From: Vitellaria paradoxa | Lineage: Eukaryota > Streptophyta > Magnoliopsida > Ericales > Sapotaceae | Direction of reading: 5' to 3' | Assembly (NCBI GenBank): GCA_019916065.1 | Contig: CM034233.1 | Coordinates: 5,462,516 to 5,526,515 of the forward strand | DNA length: 64,000 bases | Shown here: positions 12,396-24,610 of the stretch, piece by piece | How positions within the stretch are numbered: the first letter of the stretch is position 1 | How the letters are laid out: the number at the start of each line of letters is the position of its first letter | Position numbers and translations under genes: made by a program | The notes under the pieces: model-generated | Told to the model about the DNA's origin: nothing | Database searches by the model: none | The model's input: only the letters and a program-made list of their open reading frames with translations

Positions 12396-12601
12396 TTTTT
12401 TTTTTTTTATGATCCGGAATTTAGTTTGGGCAAAGCTCTTTTGACTTACCTCGACTTGTCAAATTGGGGGAGCGGTACGATCTAAGACATCCATCATTTA
12501 AGTTGCGATAGTGCACTTGAATCAATTCGAACCCCCACACTTTAATATGTAAACTTTAAATGAGTTCGTCTCAACCATCAGGCTAGACCGCCGGGGTCTG
12601 G
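12396..12601 (-). mobile_element. tRNA-derived SINE with poly(A) tail and 13-bp TSD
   Basis: On the minus strand the element starts CCAGACCCCGGCGGTCTAGC. It carries an A-box-like segment (12585-12567, TAGCCTGATGGTTGAG) and a B-box GGTTCGAATTG (12533-12523), and ends in an A-run. It is bounded by an exact 13-bp direct repeat AGAGCGTATGGTT at 12383-12395 and 12602-12614. Internal pol III promoter boxes, an A-tail and a target duplication define a SINE. At 206 bp it is normal in size. It is not a functional tRNA: no cloverleaf is possible downstream of the B box. Confidence 0.8.
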
Positions 12602-12889
12602 AGAGCGTATGGTTACCGAGCTCAGTTGGGGTTGCGTGGGTTGGTGGGTCTTCTTGTCCCCACATCTTCTAGAACCTCTCCCAATTCTACAAACATTAAT
12701 GGGCACACCAACCCATACCACAATTACTAGTGCTTATTGTAGTCTCTTCTCAACTGCCCCTGTCCGTTCAATTCTTTTCACACTAATAAATTCCATTGAC
12801 CACTCACTTTGCCTTCCCAATAGGGCAGTGCCGTAGGGTTAGGTGTGCTACAGGGGTTGAAGTTGAAAAGGGTATTAACTTTCTTTTAA
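12602..12889. other. Intergenic, no gene supported
   Basis: Somewhat less AT-rich than its surroundings and contains a 75-codon open frame (12609-12836), but the frame shows no domain and begins inside the SINE target duplication. I see nothing else here. Confidence 0.35.
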
Positions 12890-13270
12890 GATTACGTTTG
12901 TTTGTTTGAGAAATTGGACGATTGATATAAAAATATTATGAGATAATATATAAGGTTTAATATAATATGAGATTAATTTTTTATATAGAATATTTTTTTA
13001 GTATTTGATTAGTAAAATATAAAATGAGATAAAAAATATGATTTGATATGAGATATGATAAAAATATTTTAAACTTTTAAATTTTAAAGGAAATAAATAA
13101 AAAATAGGGTATAAACATCAATGGCTGGATGCCAAATCCCGCATTTTGGCGGATTACATTTCGAGGGGATGTTTCTTCCCCCTTCTTCATTGTGGGCATC
13201 AAACATGAGATTTTGTGGACCCCACGGATAACCCAATCATCCCCCTTCACAACCGGAAACAAACGAGGCC
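12890..13270. mobile_element. Candidate Tourist-like MITE
   Basis: 381 bp between TAA repeats (12887-12889 and 13271-13273). Terminal sequences are GATTACGTTTGTTTGTTT on the left and GGCCTCGTTTGTTTCC on the right after reverse complementing. Non-coding. Confidence 0.5.
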
Positions 13271-13300
13271 TAAATAATTTAAGGGCCGTGATTTAATTTA

Positions 13301-13441
13301 GGAGGTGTTTGGTTGATAATAAATTGGTCAAAAATATAATAAAAATAGAAATGTGATATAATGATAATATGAGGAAAATTTGATTGAAAGAAAATAAAAA
13401 TTAGTTAAAGTTTGTGACTTTTGGTGTCACCAAACAACGTC
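13301..13441. mobile_element. MITE family C copy 1
   Basis: 141 bp, left GGAGGTGTTTGGTTGAT, right (reverse complement) GACGTTGTTTGGTGAC, TTA on both sides (13298-13300, 13442-13444). Interior shares AATGTGATAT..GAAAATTTGATTGAAAGAAA-type sequence with copies at 13878-14022 and about 16221-16375. Confidence 0.6.
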
Positions 13442-13877
13442 TTAATTTTTTTAAAATAATTTAATAATTTAAATCATTTAACAGCCTTGATCTTTCAATG
13501 ACTTAATAGTCTAAATTAAGATCGTTGATATTTTATCCTTTAGTCTCTGAAGTATTTTTTACATTTCAATTCTTGTAATCAGGGGTAAGTCGGTTAAAGT
13601 TTAATAGATCAAAACCAATTTAATTTAATTTTTCTTGCATAAACTTATGTGTGCCATGATTTAAGTGAATTAGGAAAATTAGAGTGCGTTTTAAATTTCG
13701 AAACAATTAAAAAAATTTATTTAGTATAAAAAGTGGTATGTGATAAATTTTAATTGAAAAAAAAAGTTAAAATTTTTATATTTTTTAAAAAAATTCAAAA
13801 TAATTTAGAACTCTAAATGAAACTATAAATGTCCTATTAATTAAAAAGAAAGTGTACTTTAAAATTTTATGAATTAA

Positions 13878-14022
13878 TGTTCTGTTTGGTTGGGAAAAAT
13901 TAGGCAAAAAATACAAAGATTTAATGTAAATGTGATATGTGGCGAAATTTGATTGGAAGAAAGTATAAAAAATTAGTTAAAATTGATAAATTTTGATTAA
14001 TTTTGGTGTGTCAAACAAGGTG
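13878..14022. mobile_element. MITE family C copy 2
   Basis: 145 bp flanked by TAA (13875-13877, 14023-14025). The left is TGTTCTGTTTGGTTGGG and the right, reverse complemented, is CACCTTGTTTGACAC. Internal AAATGTGATAT, TTTGATTGGAAGAAAG and AATTAGTTAAA match copy 1. Confidence 0.6.
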
Positions 14023-14099
14023 TAAGTTACATATATAACTATAAATTTATTTTTTTCTTGCATATATAAAACCACAAAAGTTGTAATTTATTAGATATG

Positions 14100-15130
14100 A
14101 ATGAATACGTTGGTACTTACAAAGCATGCACTTGCTTATAAATTTAATATAATTATAAAATTTTCATATTTTAAATACATTATACGTTAAATTAAAAATA
14201 CAAAAAATGCTTAAATAAATATTTAGGTTATTTATCTCATAATAATAATTCTTAATATTTTTAAATTTAAAAATACAAAAAAAATACCTAAATACAAATA
14301 ACCATGAGAGTAATTATTTTTCTAAATTCTAATTTAAATTTAAATTGGTTATATTGACTATATTTATATTTCAATAAAATACAATGTACAATTAATAATA
14401 ATATTTTTAATTTAAGTTACTTTTGTAAAATCAATCAAAAAATTATTATCAAATCTTATGTTACGTTTTCTATATTCACTAATTTACTTTTTATATTTTT
14501 TATAGATTTTGAAAAAAAAAAAATTAGTCTTTAGAGCAATTATGTTTTTAAATTATAGTTTTAAACAAAAGTTTTTCTCTCTTATCTTCTCCTTCTTTAA
14601 AAGTTTACGTAACACTCTTCTCCTTTCTTTCACTTCTTTTCTCTTCTTTCATTTTATTCGCAAAAGTTAACTTTTTTTTTTCAACATTTGTAAATGACTA
14701 CAACTTTACATTTTGTTTTTGTATATATAAATCAGTATAGTTGTGATATATAATTTTAATAAATATTAACGAACTTATAAATTCCTACAAATAATCCACT
14801 TGTTTATAAATTCAACATAGTTGTAAAATTTATATTTTGAAATACATTAGGAATTAAATCTAAAAAATAAACAAAAATGTTTAAATAATAATTAGGTTAT
14901 TTATCTCATAATAACAATTTTTAGTATTTTTAAAACTTTAAAATACGAAAACTGCCTAAATAATAATTAGGTTTGGAAGTAATTATTTTTAAAATTTTTA
15001 GTTTTAATTTTAAATTAGTCACGTTAGCTATATTTATTTAATTTTATAAAGCACAATGTACAATTAATAATAATATTTTTAATTTAAGTTATTTTTATTA
15101 AACCAATTAAAAATTGTTACCAAATCCCAT
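14100..15130. repeat. Diverged direct repeat, period about 670 bp
   Basis: Segments at about 14105-14460 and 14770-15130 share the same order of motifs: CACTTG.TTATAAATT, TTAGGTTATTTATCTCATAA and the near-identical ACAATGTACAATTAATAATA block at about 14381 and 15052. It looks like an old duplication in non-coding DNA. Function unknown. Confidence 0.55.
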
Positions 15131-16220
15131 GTGACTTTTCATATTTACCATTCTACTCTTTCTGTGTTTAGAAATCTTTGAATCAAATATAATTTTCTCA
15201 TTTTTTATATTTTTTCTCTCTACTTTGGTTGTATTTTTGGTCACTTTCACTTAAAAATACACTATCTATCTCTTTTCATATTTTTTAAATAATTTTTTAG
15301 ATTAATATAAATATGATAATATTTATAATAATAATAAATTGTACACATTTATTAAATAGTATACGAATACCTTAGTTTCTTTGATTAGTTATTTTTATTT
15401 TTACAGGTTATTTTTATAAATTTTCATTTAACTTTATTTTATAAAATTATATTTGAGCACTTTGTTGGTTAAATTAAAGGCACGGGCAATTCTTAGTTAT
15501 AATGATAAATAAGAATTTAAAAAATTAAGGTTGTTTTGAAATAAAATAAATGTAAATATCGATATCGAAAATTATCCCACGTAAAACAAAAAATTATTTT
15601 GCATACACCGAGAAGTCTTTCTCCCCCCCCCAACTCATCAGCATTAAAACGGAACACGTGTAAGTTCTAATTGATATGTTGCATTAAATTCTTTAAGGCC
15701 ACGTTACTTGTACATAATTCTAATATATTTTTAACCTAGCAGTTATGTGTCGTGTTCTTACAATAATATATTAGTCGTTTTTCAACAAGTAACGTGCAAC
15801 AGACGAAATCTAAGTTAATCGACGGAGGGAAAGTTAATTATAATAAAAATTAAGAATTAGTTTGAAAATCATCAGTTTAAGTTTTTTTTTTTTCTTTTTT
15901 GCCTTATTATATGATTTTTTTACCAAAATTTTTTTTTCATAACTTTTAGGATTTTATTAGTATTTGCCAAAAAAAAAAAAAATTTGTCAAAAAAATTAAA
16001 AAATTCAAATACAAGTTAAAAAGATCACACGTGAATTTTCTATTTTTTGTGGATATATACTAAAAGTTATTAATTAAAAAAATTATATATAAAACAAAAA
16101 TAAAAAAGGGTGCTAATGGTTGCCCTACCGTCTACTCTTCTGAAAGCAAATCTTTTCAAGCCAACTGGAGATTACCATCGCTGTCATGGTCATGTGTAGT
16201 TCAATATATACACATATATA
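15131..16220. other. AT-rich intergenic sequence
   Basis: No coding signal. There is a C-run at 15623-15631, a few A/T homopolymers, and otherwise nothing recognised. Confidence 0.4.
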
Positions 16221-16375
16221 TTTTGGAAGTATTTGGTAATAAAAATTTTGTCAAAATTTATAGTAAAAGTATAAAAATTTAATATAAAAATGATATGGAT
16301 AAAAATTAATTGAAAAAAATATAATAAATTAGTAAAAATTTATGAATTTTGATTAATTTTAATTAACCAAACACT
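16221..16375. mobile_element. MITE family C copy 3 (degenerate)
   Basis: Ends GGAAGTATTTGGTAAT and, reverse complemented, AAAGTGTTTGGTTAATT. The interior contains the ATGATATGGATAAAAATTAA and GAATTTTGATTAATTTT blocks seen in the other family C copies. The target duplication is not clear and the boundaries are approximate. Confidence 0.45.
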
Positions 16376-17733
16376 TTGTTTAACTTCGTGCAGCTACCCA
16401 AACAACAGTAATCAAGTCTGAATTCACACGGCGAGAATTCCATCACGAAAACTGGTATATTCTGCGTACCAAACACCCTTAAACCCGTTTGATTTGTAAC
16501 AAATTTTAAAAAATTTTATAAATTATGTTAATTTTATATTACATCAATTTTTTCTTTCACTGCACACATTACGAATTCTTAATTTATCTCAATTTATCTC
16601 ACTGCAAACTCACCCTTACCCTTCTTCGCAAACAAGCCGTAGCGTCTCGACCCTATCTTTAAAATTTTACTTGACTTTCAGATTGAGTTTGAAAAAAGAA
16701 AGGGTTAATTTTTTTAATAATTAGTAACTAATAATTATTAATTTTTTTGTGTTTGAAAATAAAATTAATTTTTTAGTAGGTAATGTTTTAATTTCTTTTA
16801 TTAATTCAACATTTTTACTTTTCAAAATTAAAGAGACAAATTTAATTATTCAAAAAAAAAAAAAGAAACTAAAAACCTTAGTGACTGGTACTCGTTTTTC
16901 ACTCAATTTCTTTTTTTGGGTAAGTGTTTTTCACTCAATTTCGCTGCTGGAGCGCGCCATATTCCGATCAGAGTAACCAACCGAAAGCGAGGTTATTTAT
17001 AAAACTATACAGACTACGAAGAACCGCGCAGAGGGGTTGAGCGTGTGATGTGGCAATTTTAGAAGTCCAAGGTTTATTAATTTTTGGCATATTTTTTTGT
17101 GGGTCGAAAGTTGTTTGTTGAAATTTTTGATATATTTGATAAAGTAAATTATAATTTTTGATGATTGATAAAATTTTAACAAATTTTTAGTAATTTTTAT
17201 AACTTTTTATATTGAAGAGCTTGAATTCTCAAATTTTTTATAAAAAAAAATTCAAAAAAATTTTATTTTTTTTATCAAATTTATGTCAAATCTCACTTTT
17301 AATAATTTTTTTTTTGAAAGGTAAAATTTCGACTAGTTAATCTCACCTCTACCTCACTCCAACACAAACTTTTAACTTTTTTTAATTTGTTCAAAACTCT
17401 AAACTTTATGTTTAGTAAAAATTTTGATAATTTTTAATTAGTAAAATTCTGTAGCAGGTAAATAACAAAAGTTATTGTTTTGTCAAATGGAGGGTATTTG
17501 TGGTCAAAATCTGCTGTTTTATGGTCAAAATCTGTCCACCCAAAGCTACCAGGGTTAGTCAAATGGAGGGTATTTGTGTAATTAAATACTGATTTTGATT
17601 CTAATTGCGCGCAACGACCGTGACCCTAGCAGGGCGACTACCAATTATTACTGCCCGAGTGGCCATATATTCTTCTCCTCCCCACTCTTTCTACAACGGC
17701 AACGACTCTCCTTATTTCATCTCCTGATCGGAG
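16376..17733. other. Upstream region and 5' UTR of NPC1-like gene
   Basis: Contains a direct repeat of GTCAAATGGAGGGTATTTGTG (about 17481 and 17558). From 17605 the composition becomes more balanced and CT-rich (TTCTTCTCCTCCCC near 17670), typical of a plant 5' UTR. A CATATATT at about 17664 could be a TATA-like element but may lie inside the transcript. No other gene seen. Confidence 0.4.
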
Positions 17734-20700
17734 ATGGAGTTCTCGAGCAGCACGGCCATGGAAGTGCGTCTAGTTTTACGAGCGATTGTCTATTTGCTTC
17801 AGGCAAGTCACGCTTTTGTTGCTCTGTGTTTGCGTCACGTTAAAGTTGAACGTTCGTGCCTTTCCAGTCTTCAGGACGCGGCAATGGCATTTTGTGTCAC
17901 CGTCACTCTTTTCATTTCGACGTTCAATCTTTATTTCGCTTTAAAGATTTCAATCACCGCGCTCTGTGTCACCGAAATATTCCTTTTGTTAATCTGAATT
18001 TTTATTGATTTTGAATCTTCAATTGACTCATTATTGATAGTTTTTAATTAGAATATATGACACAGTTAGTTTTGGATTATATGAATTGACCTTATATATA
18101 TACTAAATTAAGCTCTTCTTGGTTATTTTTCTGTGAAACGAACCATTTTGCAAATAGTAGCCCTCAGGAACCTCACGTTGTTGATTTCTCTGCTACAATG
18201 TCACCATTCGTGATTGTCAGTTTTTCTTTATTTTTTCTTTTCTTAATAATAGTTTTTTTTTTTTTTTTTTTTACCGTTACTTACCATGTTTGTCCCATGT
18301 CAATTGATAATAATTTTATGTTTCATTTTTTTTTTGTTTGATAAATTTATTGAATGAAAAATCTGTTAACTGAATTTATGACTCCAAAATTAGCATCTGT
18401 TAATTGAATCTTTTAATCTGTGATTAAAGTACTATTTTTTTTTTTTGAGTTTTGTACTTGTTTATTTGAGTGTGACCCAAGTATTTATAAAATATAGCAC
18501 AATTATAATTTAGTAAACTGCCTAAAGGTGGCTAATTATATCATAAAATCTATAGCTAGTACTAATCTCTCTGTCTGTGGTAATTGAATTTCTCATACCC
18601 GTTCATTACAAGATAGAATCAGTACAAACTTCACTGCCTCATAGAATTATGTCCGTTCTTGATACAGTCTGGTATTTGTGATGTTACATCCTGGATTAGC
18701 AAACCCCCCCCCCCCCCAAACAAAAAAAAAAAGACAACACACACACATTTCACAAGAGGCAGAGCTTGTAATTTCTGCTTAATTTGCAGAGTTATTTTTG
18801 CAGGTATTATTTATACTATCTTTAGCCACTGCAGAAAGGTCTGATACCCGGTCTCTTTTGATGTCCAATGCAACACTGGGGTAAGATTTTTTTTCCTTTT
18901 TAAAAAAGGGTAAGATTATTTGTTTATTTTGTATTTACTTTAACTCCCCTTTTTTTTTTGATCTCACAACAGCTGGATTTTTTTTTTTTTGAAACCTGAT
19001 CTGAAATGATGATTATTTTCAAGCGTACAAAGTATTGTAAAAGAGTGTTTTTCGTATAAAATTATCTATGAGGGATTTACTGTTATCGGGATTATTTGCA
19101 TGCAGAAAGTGGTTCCCTTAGCTCTTAATTGTACATATGTTATTGTGTATATGAATATCTCTTGGTCTAATGGTGCAATATCAATTTGCTGTCGGTTGTT
19201 AATTATTCATCCTACTATTAGAATTTATGTAATGAGAGTGAGCTCCTAAAGTTTGCTTTATCAGTCTCTAATTCAGACAATATATTTGTGTAATATGCAT
19301 TACTGGCATTAATTTGCAAACAGGTCTCTCTGTTTTCATTCTTGACTCTTCTGTTGTTGACAAGTTGAAATGAAGCCACAATTACACCATTATGGTTATA
19401 ACTATTGTTTGCACGTTTATAAAAGTTGAACTTAATCATATTTCTATTATAATTCTTTATGTTGGTCAGGAAAATACATGCTGAAGGTTATTGTGCCATG
19501 TACAAAATTTGTGGAGCACGTAGTGATGGGAGAGCACTGAATTGCCCTTTTGGTTCTCCATCTGTGAAGGTATTTATTGTGGCAAAGGCAAAGATAATGC
19601 AGTGGTTAGTAGGACATGTCTGTATGTGGGTTGTAGTTATTTGATGAGGCTCAACTGCCCTTTTAGTTTAGAACATTGGACTTTTGAATGTTGTGAAGGT
19701 TGTAACTTTCAGAGGCTGAGCCTGAGGCTGAGGCTACATGTTTTTTTTTGTTGTACACTTCAGCCAGATGATTTTTTTTCATCGAAGGTCCAAAGTTTGT
19801 GTCCAACCATTACCGGCAATGTCTGCTGTACGGAGGATCAATTTAACACATTGCGTTCACAAGTTCAGCAAGTAAGATATTTTTGTCAAATCTATTATCT
19901 ATATCATGGGTTGTGTTGATTAATATTATTAATAGTGTATCGTGATTCATATTACCTAACTATGTCTGCATTAACAAATGAGATTGAAAACATGTGAAAG
20001 AGAACCCAAAATAAGTTTCATGTCAAATGTTTCTTGCGATAATGCTACAGACACATCATGCACCATGTAATCAGCATGACTTTAATACAAGTGTTTGATT
20101 CCGGATGATAGGCATTTTCCATTCCATATGTTACTTAAGAGTTTGTCATATATTTCTCCTCCATTTTTGTTTTTTGTTTTCATTTCCAAGTGATAAGATT
20201 GTCCGTGTCAGATTACTTAAAAAGGTATATTTTAGATTATTTGATTAGGAAGTCGTTTAGCCATGAATAAGTTGTTATTTTTTATGCAATATAATATTTT
20301 TGGGACGGCACTATGTTGAGTTAGTTATTAAACAAAAAGTAGTTGAATTATTTGGTCACATATTGTATTGTTTAGGCATTTGTTGTAATATTACTGAATA
20401 TAGACAAGCGCGAGGCAGTGAGTTAATGCTTCTCACCAGAGAAGACTTTGTTATATATATATATATATATATATTTTCTCCTGGATGGTTTAAGTTTGAG
20501 CTCACTCACTTCACTATTTCTTTGGTTGTCTTCACGTACAAAGATTACTCAGCCAATGAGTGAAAAAGAAGAGAAGAAAGATTCCAAGCTTCATGGAAGA
20601 TCAACTTCTTTCTATCTTTAATCGATAATCTTACCTTGACAGTTTATCCATTTAGGTCTTTTATGAATAGGTTAATTCCTTTGGTGGGCCAACGTGTAAT

Positions 20701-23700
20701 TGCCTCATTCAAATTTGGGGACAATGATTATCGAATGAGGTCCAACTGTTATATATTTTTTTCTCCCCAGTAATCTCTTTTAAAGGAAGAATCGAGCACA
20801 TACTCGTGGCCATTTAGCTTTCCATTGTTTTACAGCAAACTCTGCTATATTTTGGTTTACTTTTTTATTTTTAAGTATTCTGTTTATGTCATGAGTATTT
20901 TGCAAATAGTGATACATTTACAGTTCCCTTTGTGTTTTTGGTTTAACTAAAGCTTTCATTGTTTTTCATCTTAATCCTTAATTAGTACTCTACTGCCTTA
21001 TGAAACAATGGCTAAATTGAATGTTCTTCCCCGCAGGCAATTCCTCTTCTTGGAGGCTGTCCAGCATGCTTGAGAAATTTCTTAAATCTTTTCTGTGAGC
21101 TTTCTTGCTCACCAAATCAGAGCTTGTTTATTAACGTGACTTCCGCGTCTAAGGTCAGGAATTACTACTTATTTCTTTTGGTGCCATTTTATGTTGATTT
21201 TTTACGAACCCTTTGTTTTGTAGCTTTCTAAGAGCACTCTTTTCATGCTCATACTTTTCCTGATATGTTTCTCTCAACTTTCAAGGCAATAATTCAACCT
21301 GAAAATCCCCAAACATTGAATTCAAGAATTGGGGAATAACTGAGTTTAGTTGAGAAAAGCAAAGTAACGCTGACTAAAAGAATTTGATATCCATCCTAAT
21401 ATTTATCTAGTATGAATCAGCAAAGTAAAATAATGAATAGACACCAGTACAATTGCTCACATTTGTAGCCTGGACGATAAAACTAATAATGTTCTGACTA
21501 TGAGTACTAATTTTGTAATAACATGAGCAACAACCTCCTATTAAAACTAAACAAAAAATATATATATATATATATATACTCCTGAAATAGAGAATTGAAG
21601 CTTCCTTCTTGGTAGTTGCCTCTTTTTGTCTAATTTATGCATAAGTGCTACACGGCCTACATCAGAATTCTGTTGTGCATGGTTTGCTTAATTGTCAAAT
21701 GCTAGTTTGAAATTAATGCAGCAACAAGAATTTGTTTATTCAGTGCTGTGGAAATGTGGATGTTGCAATGGATGTGAGGTAAAACATTAAAGGGTCTAAG
21801 GTCATGAAGGTTATATCCATGATATGTAGAAGTATCACCAATTGAGGATAAGATGAAACTTGAGTAAGGATAATGAGGATATTATTGATGGAGGGTTTAA
21901 CCATACACACTAAGGAAAAAGCCAAGAGAAGACAAAATTAGCATGGGTGAATGGTAAGACATGGTAGCATGTAATCATATAGGATTTGTGATCTTGTAAA
22001 AGAGTGGAATGCAAAAATTGGTTCCATACTCAAAATGATTGGGACGAGATTTCATTGATGGAGTTCAGTTGCAAAATTTTATTTTTCATATGGATGGCTT
22101 GTCAGTTGATTACTTCTCTTAAATGGCATATAAACCTAGTAGAAAACTCCTACATATTTGTTTATGTAGCTGTTTTTGATTCGGAGTTTAGTTGCGTGTT
22201 TTAGTTTTCATAGAGATAGCATTTCAATTGATCACTCCTCTTAGGAAGCATAAAAACCTAATAGGAAACTCCTACATATTTGTTTATCGAGGGCATCCGA
22301 TTCTCATATAAGGATTCTTATTATTGTTCTCTTCTATTTGTATGCAATTCTTTCAGGTTAAAGGAAATTTGACTGTGGATGGGATTCAGTATTTTATAAA
22401 TGATGCTTTCGGTGAAGGGTTGTTTGAATCATGCAAGGATGTAAAGTTTGGTTCCACAAACAGTCGAGCTATGGAATTTATTGGTGCTGGTGCTAAAAAT
22501 TTTAGAGGTACTCACTCTCTCTCTCTCTCACACACACACCCCTTGGTATATGCATAGGCACTTAAACACTCAGAGTTTGGGCATGTATAGATCGATGAAG
22601 TAGGTGGTAGGATATAAAGAAGGGTGTATGGAAATAATGTTCAAAATAGAAGGGGGCCAAAAAAGACAATTATTGTAAAAGAAAACTAGACAGCTATAGC
22701 GCAACTGGACATGGAGTTCCTTCAAAAGTATTGAAGTCCATATTTGATCATCAATCAAGTGGGTTGGTCCACATCAACATCGTGGACGCCTAGAAGGCTT
22801 TTAAGCTCTTAGCAGCTTTATTTAATTGTCCCTCTGGGATGGAATGGGAAACCCAACCAGCGATCATGCCTAACATCCATACTGGTTATTATAAGCACGT
22901 GTTTGTTGGTTTTTCTTGCTTCTAGTTCTCGGCTATGTCAAGAATGTCAGTAAGGATCTTTTTTTTTTGTGATGTTATAGTGATTGAGAATGATACTATT
23001 GCTTCGATTGCCAATGAGTGCAAGGTGCCTGCGCAAGGTGGCCCGACTGTCACCCTTTTCATTTGCATTTCATGCCAACAAGATGCCTAAAAATATATGG
23101 TTGATTAGGTTTCAACTTTGTTCCAAAGTCATTAGTGATGTTTTTTGGGTACTGTTACAGAGTGGGATAACTTCTTTGAAAAGAAAATTATATAGCAACT
23201 AACTCTATTTGAGCAGTGCTTTTAGTTGTGGTAAACTTTATTTCAGGCTACTTGTAGTTATTTTAGCTTTCCTATCAAAAAAGTGGTTTATTTAGTCTAC
23301 AATAAACTTGAATTAGCTGTATACAGAAATTTATCTACCGAGGACCCACATTAGTTGTGGTTATTTTAGTCTCAAACTTAAATTGGGCGGTTATAGAAAT
23401 TTACCCACTGCAAGGGCATTTAACATTGTTTCATGAACTTGAAAAGTGCAGTCATGTAGAATGTTTATGGAGAATACAATTGGGTTTACAAAAAAGTGTA
23501 CTTAGCCTGTGAACATAAGAGAAAAAATTGAATATTGGTAATTAGCAACCGAGTCTTTCACAATGGATTCTACGAAGATCAAGTTCCTGTTGCATGTTCC
23601 AAATACTTATTACTTACACAGTTACACCTGACATTCACACCACCTCTATGACAGATATGTTGTGCCCCTCTTCCCTTCATGACCTATGTGAGTGTGAGCA

Positions 23701-24610
23701 TTGAGCAACAATATCGATAATGCAGATCTGATATGAGTTTTGGTGGAATTATGACTGAACTATGTAATTGGAGCTAAAGTTTGTTGGGTTGAATTGAATC
23801 AAGTTGTGAATGGCTAACTATCAAATTCATTTCTAAATGGAAGAGTTTGTACCACAAGGGAAACTTGACAGACTGGCTAGGGAGCAAAATGCAAGCATTA
23901 TTAATATTGTCCAAAGGATTCTTTAAGTTGTTTTCACTTATGCATTTTGATCTTCGTGGAACTCTGTTATGTAGATATGGATACTGTTAGCACAACAATG
24001 TTTATTAGGTTCATTGGTGCACAAAGTTTTTTTTCTTAAATATTTGATAATTCATAAGAACCACGACTATTAAATGTTAAAATTTTCTTTCTCTATTTTT
24101 TAACGTCTATATATTTCTAGCAAGCGCATTGCTTTTGTATTGCTTAATTGAGGTGTTTTGATGTTGAGGAATGATGGAATTTTTTTGTTAGTTATTGATT
24201 ATTTTTTTTACCTTTTTTCGAACAATGTTCTCCATACTAAATTAATTTGTTGTCCATATGAAGCTTCTTATAAAGGGTATGATCACTTTGTTTCTTGAGT
24301 TACTAAAAAGTTTTCATTGGTCTAATTGTAGTTCTTATAGAAACTTTGATTGTTTTTGACAGAATGGTTTGCTTTTCTTGGTAGACGGGCAGGCCTTAAC
24401 GTTCCAGGTTCACCTTATGCAATTGATTTCCAGTCAACTGCTCCTGATTCCTCCGGAATGAGACCTATGAATGTGACTGCTTATTCATGCAGTGATACTT
24501 CACTAGGCTGTTCCTGCGGTGATTGCCCTTCATCTACTGTTTGCTCTAATTCAGCTGCTCCTTCCCTTGACAAAAAACGTTCGTGTTCAGTGAGAATTGG
24601 GTCGCTTAAG
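17734..24610 (+). CDS. NPC1: NPC1-like exons 1-7: signal peptide and Cys-rich sterol-binding N-terminal domain
   Basis: The start at 17734 is the first Met of the frame. Exons 1 and 2 together give a hydrophobic leader ([11 protein letters not shown] then [14 protein letters not shown]), a classic secretory signal. Exons 3-7 encode the NPC1 N-domain with its paired cysteines: [65 protein letters not shown] and, in exon 7, the [12 protein letters not shown] cluster. The exon 1 donor is CAG|GCAAGT (a GC donor), and it is needed to join the leader in phase 0 to exon 2. All other donors in this block are GT. Exon 6 ends in phase 1 and exon 7 starts with the remaining two bases of Glu (E-W-F-A-F). 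Confidence 0.9.

Noticed and set aside
12523..12601. tRNA-like boxes upstream of NPC1
   Set aside because: Also a SINE head, with an A-tail and 13-bp target duplication.
17803..17997. Reading through exon 1 to a stop at 17997 as a short hydrophobic protein
   Set aside because: The splice to exon 2 recreates a conserved NPC1 leader. The read-through extension has no resemblance to the family and is more likely intron.
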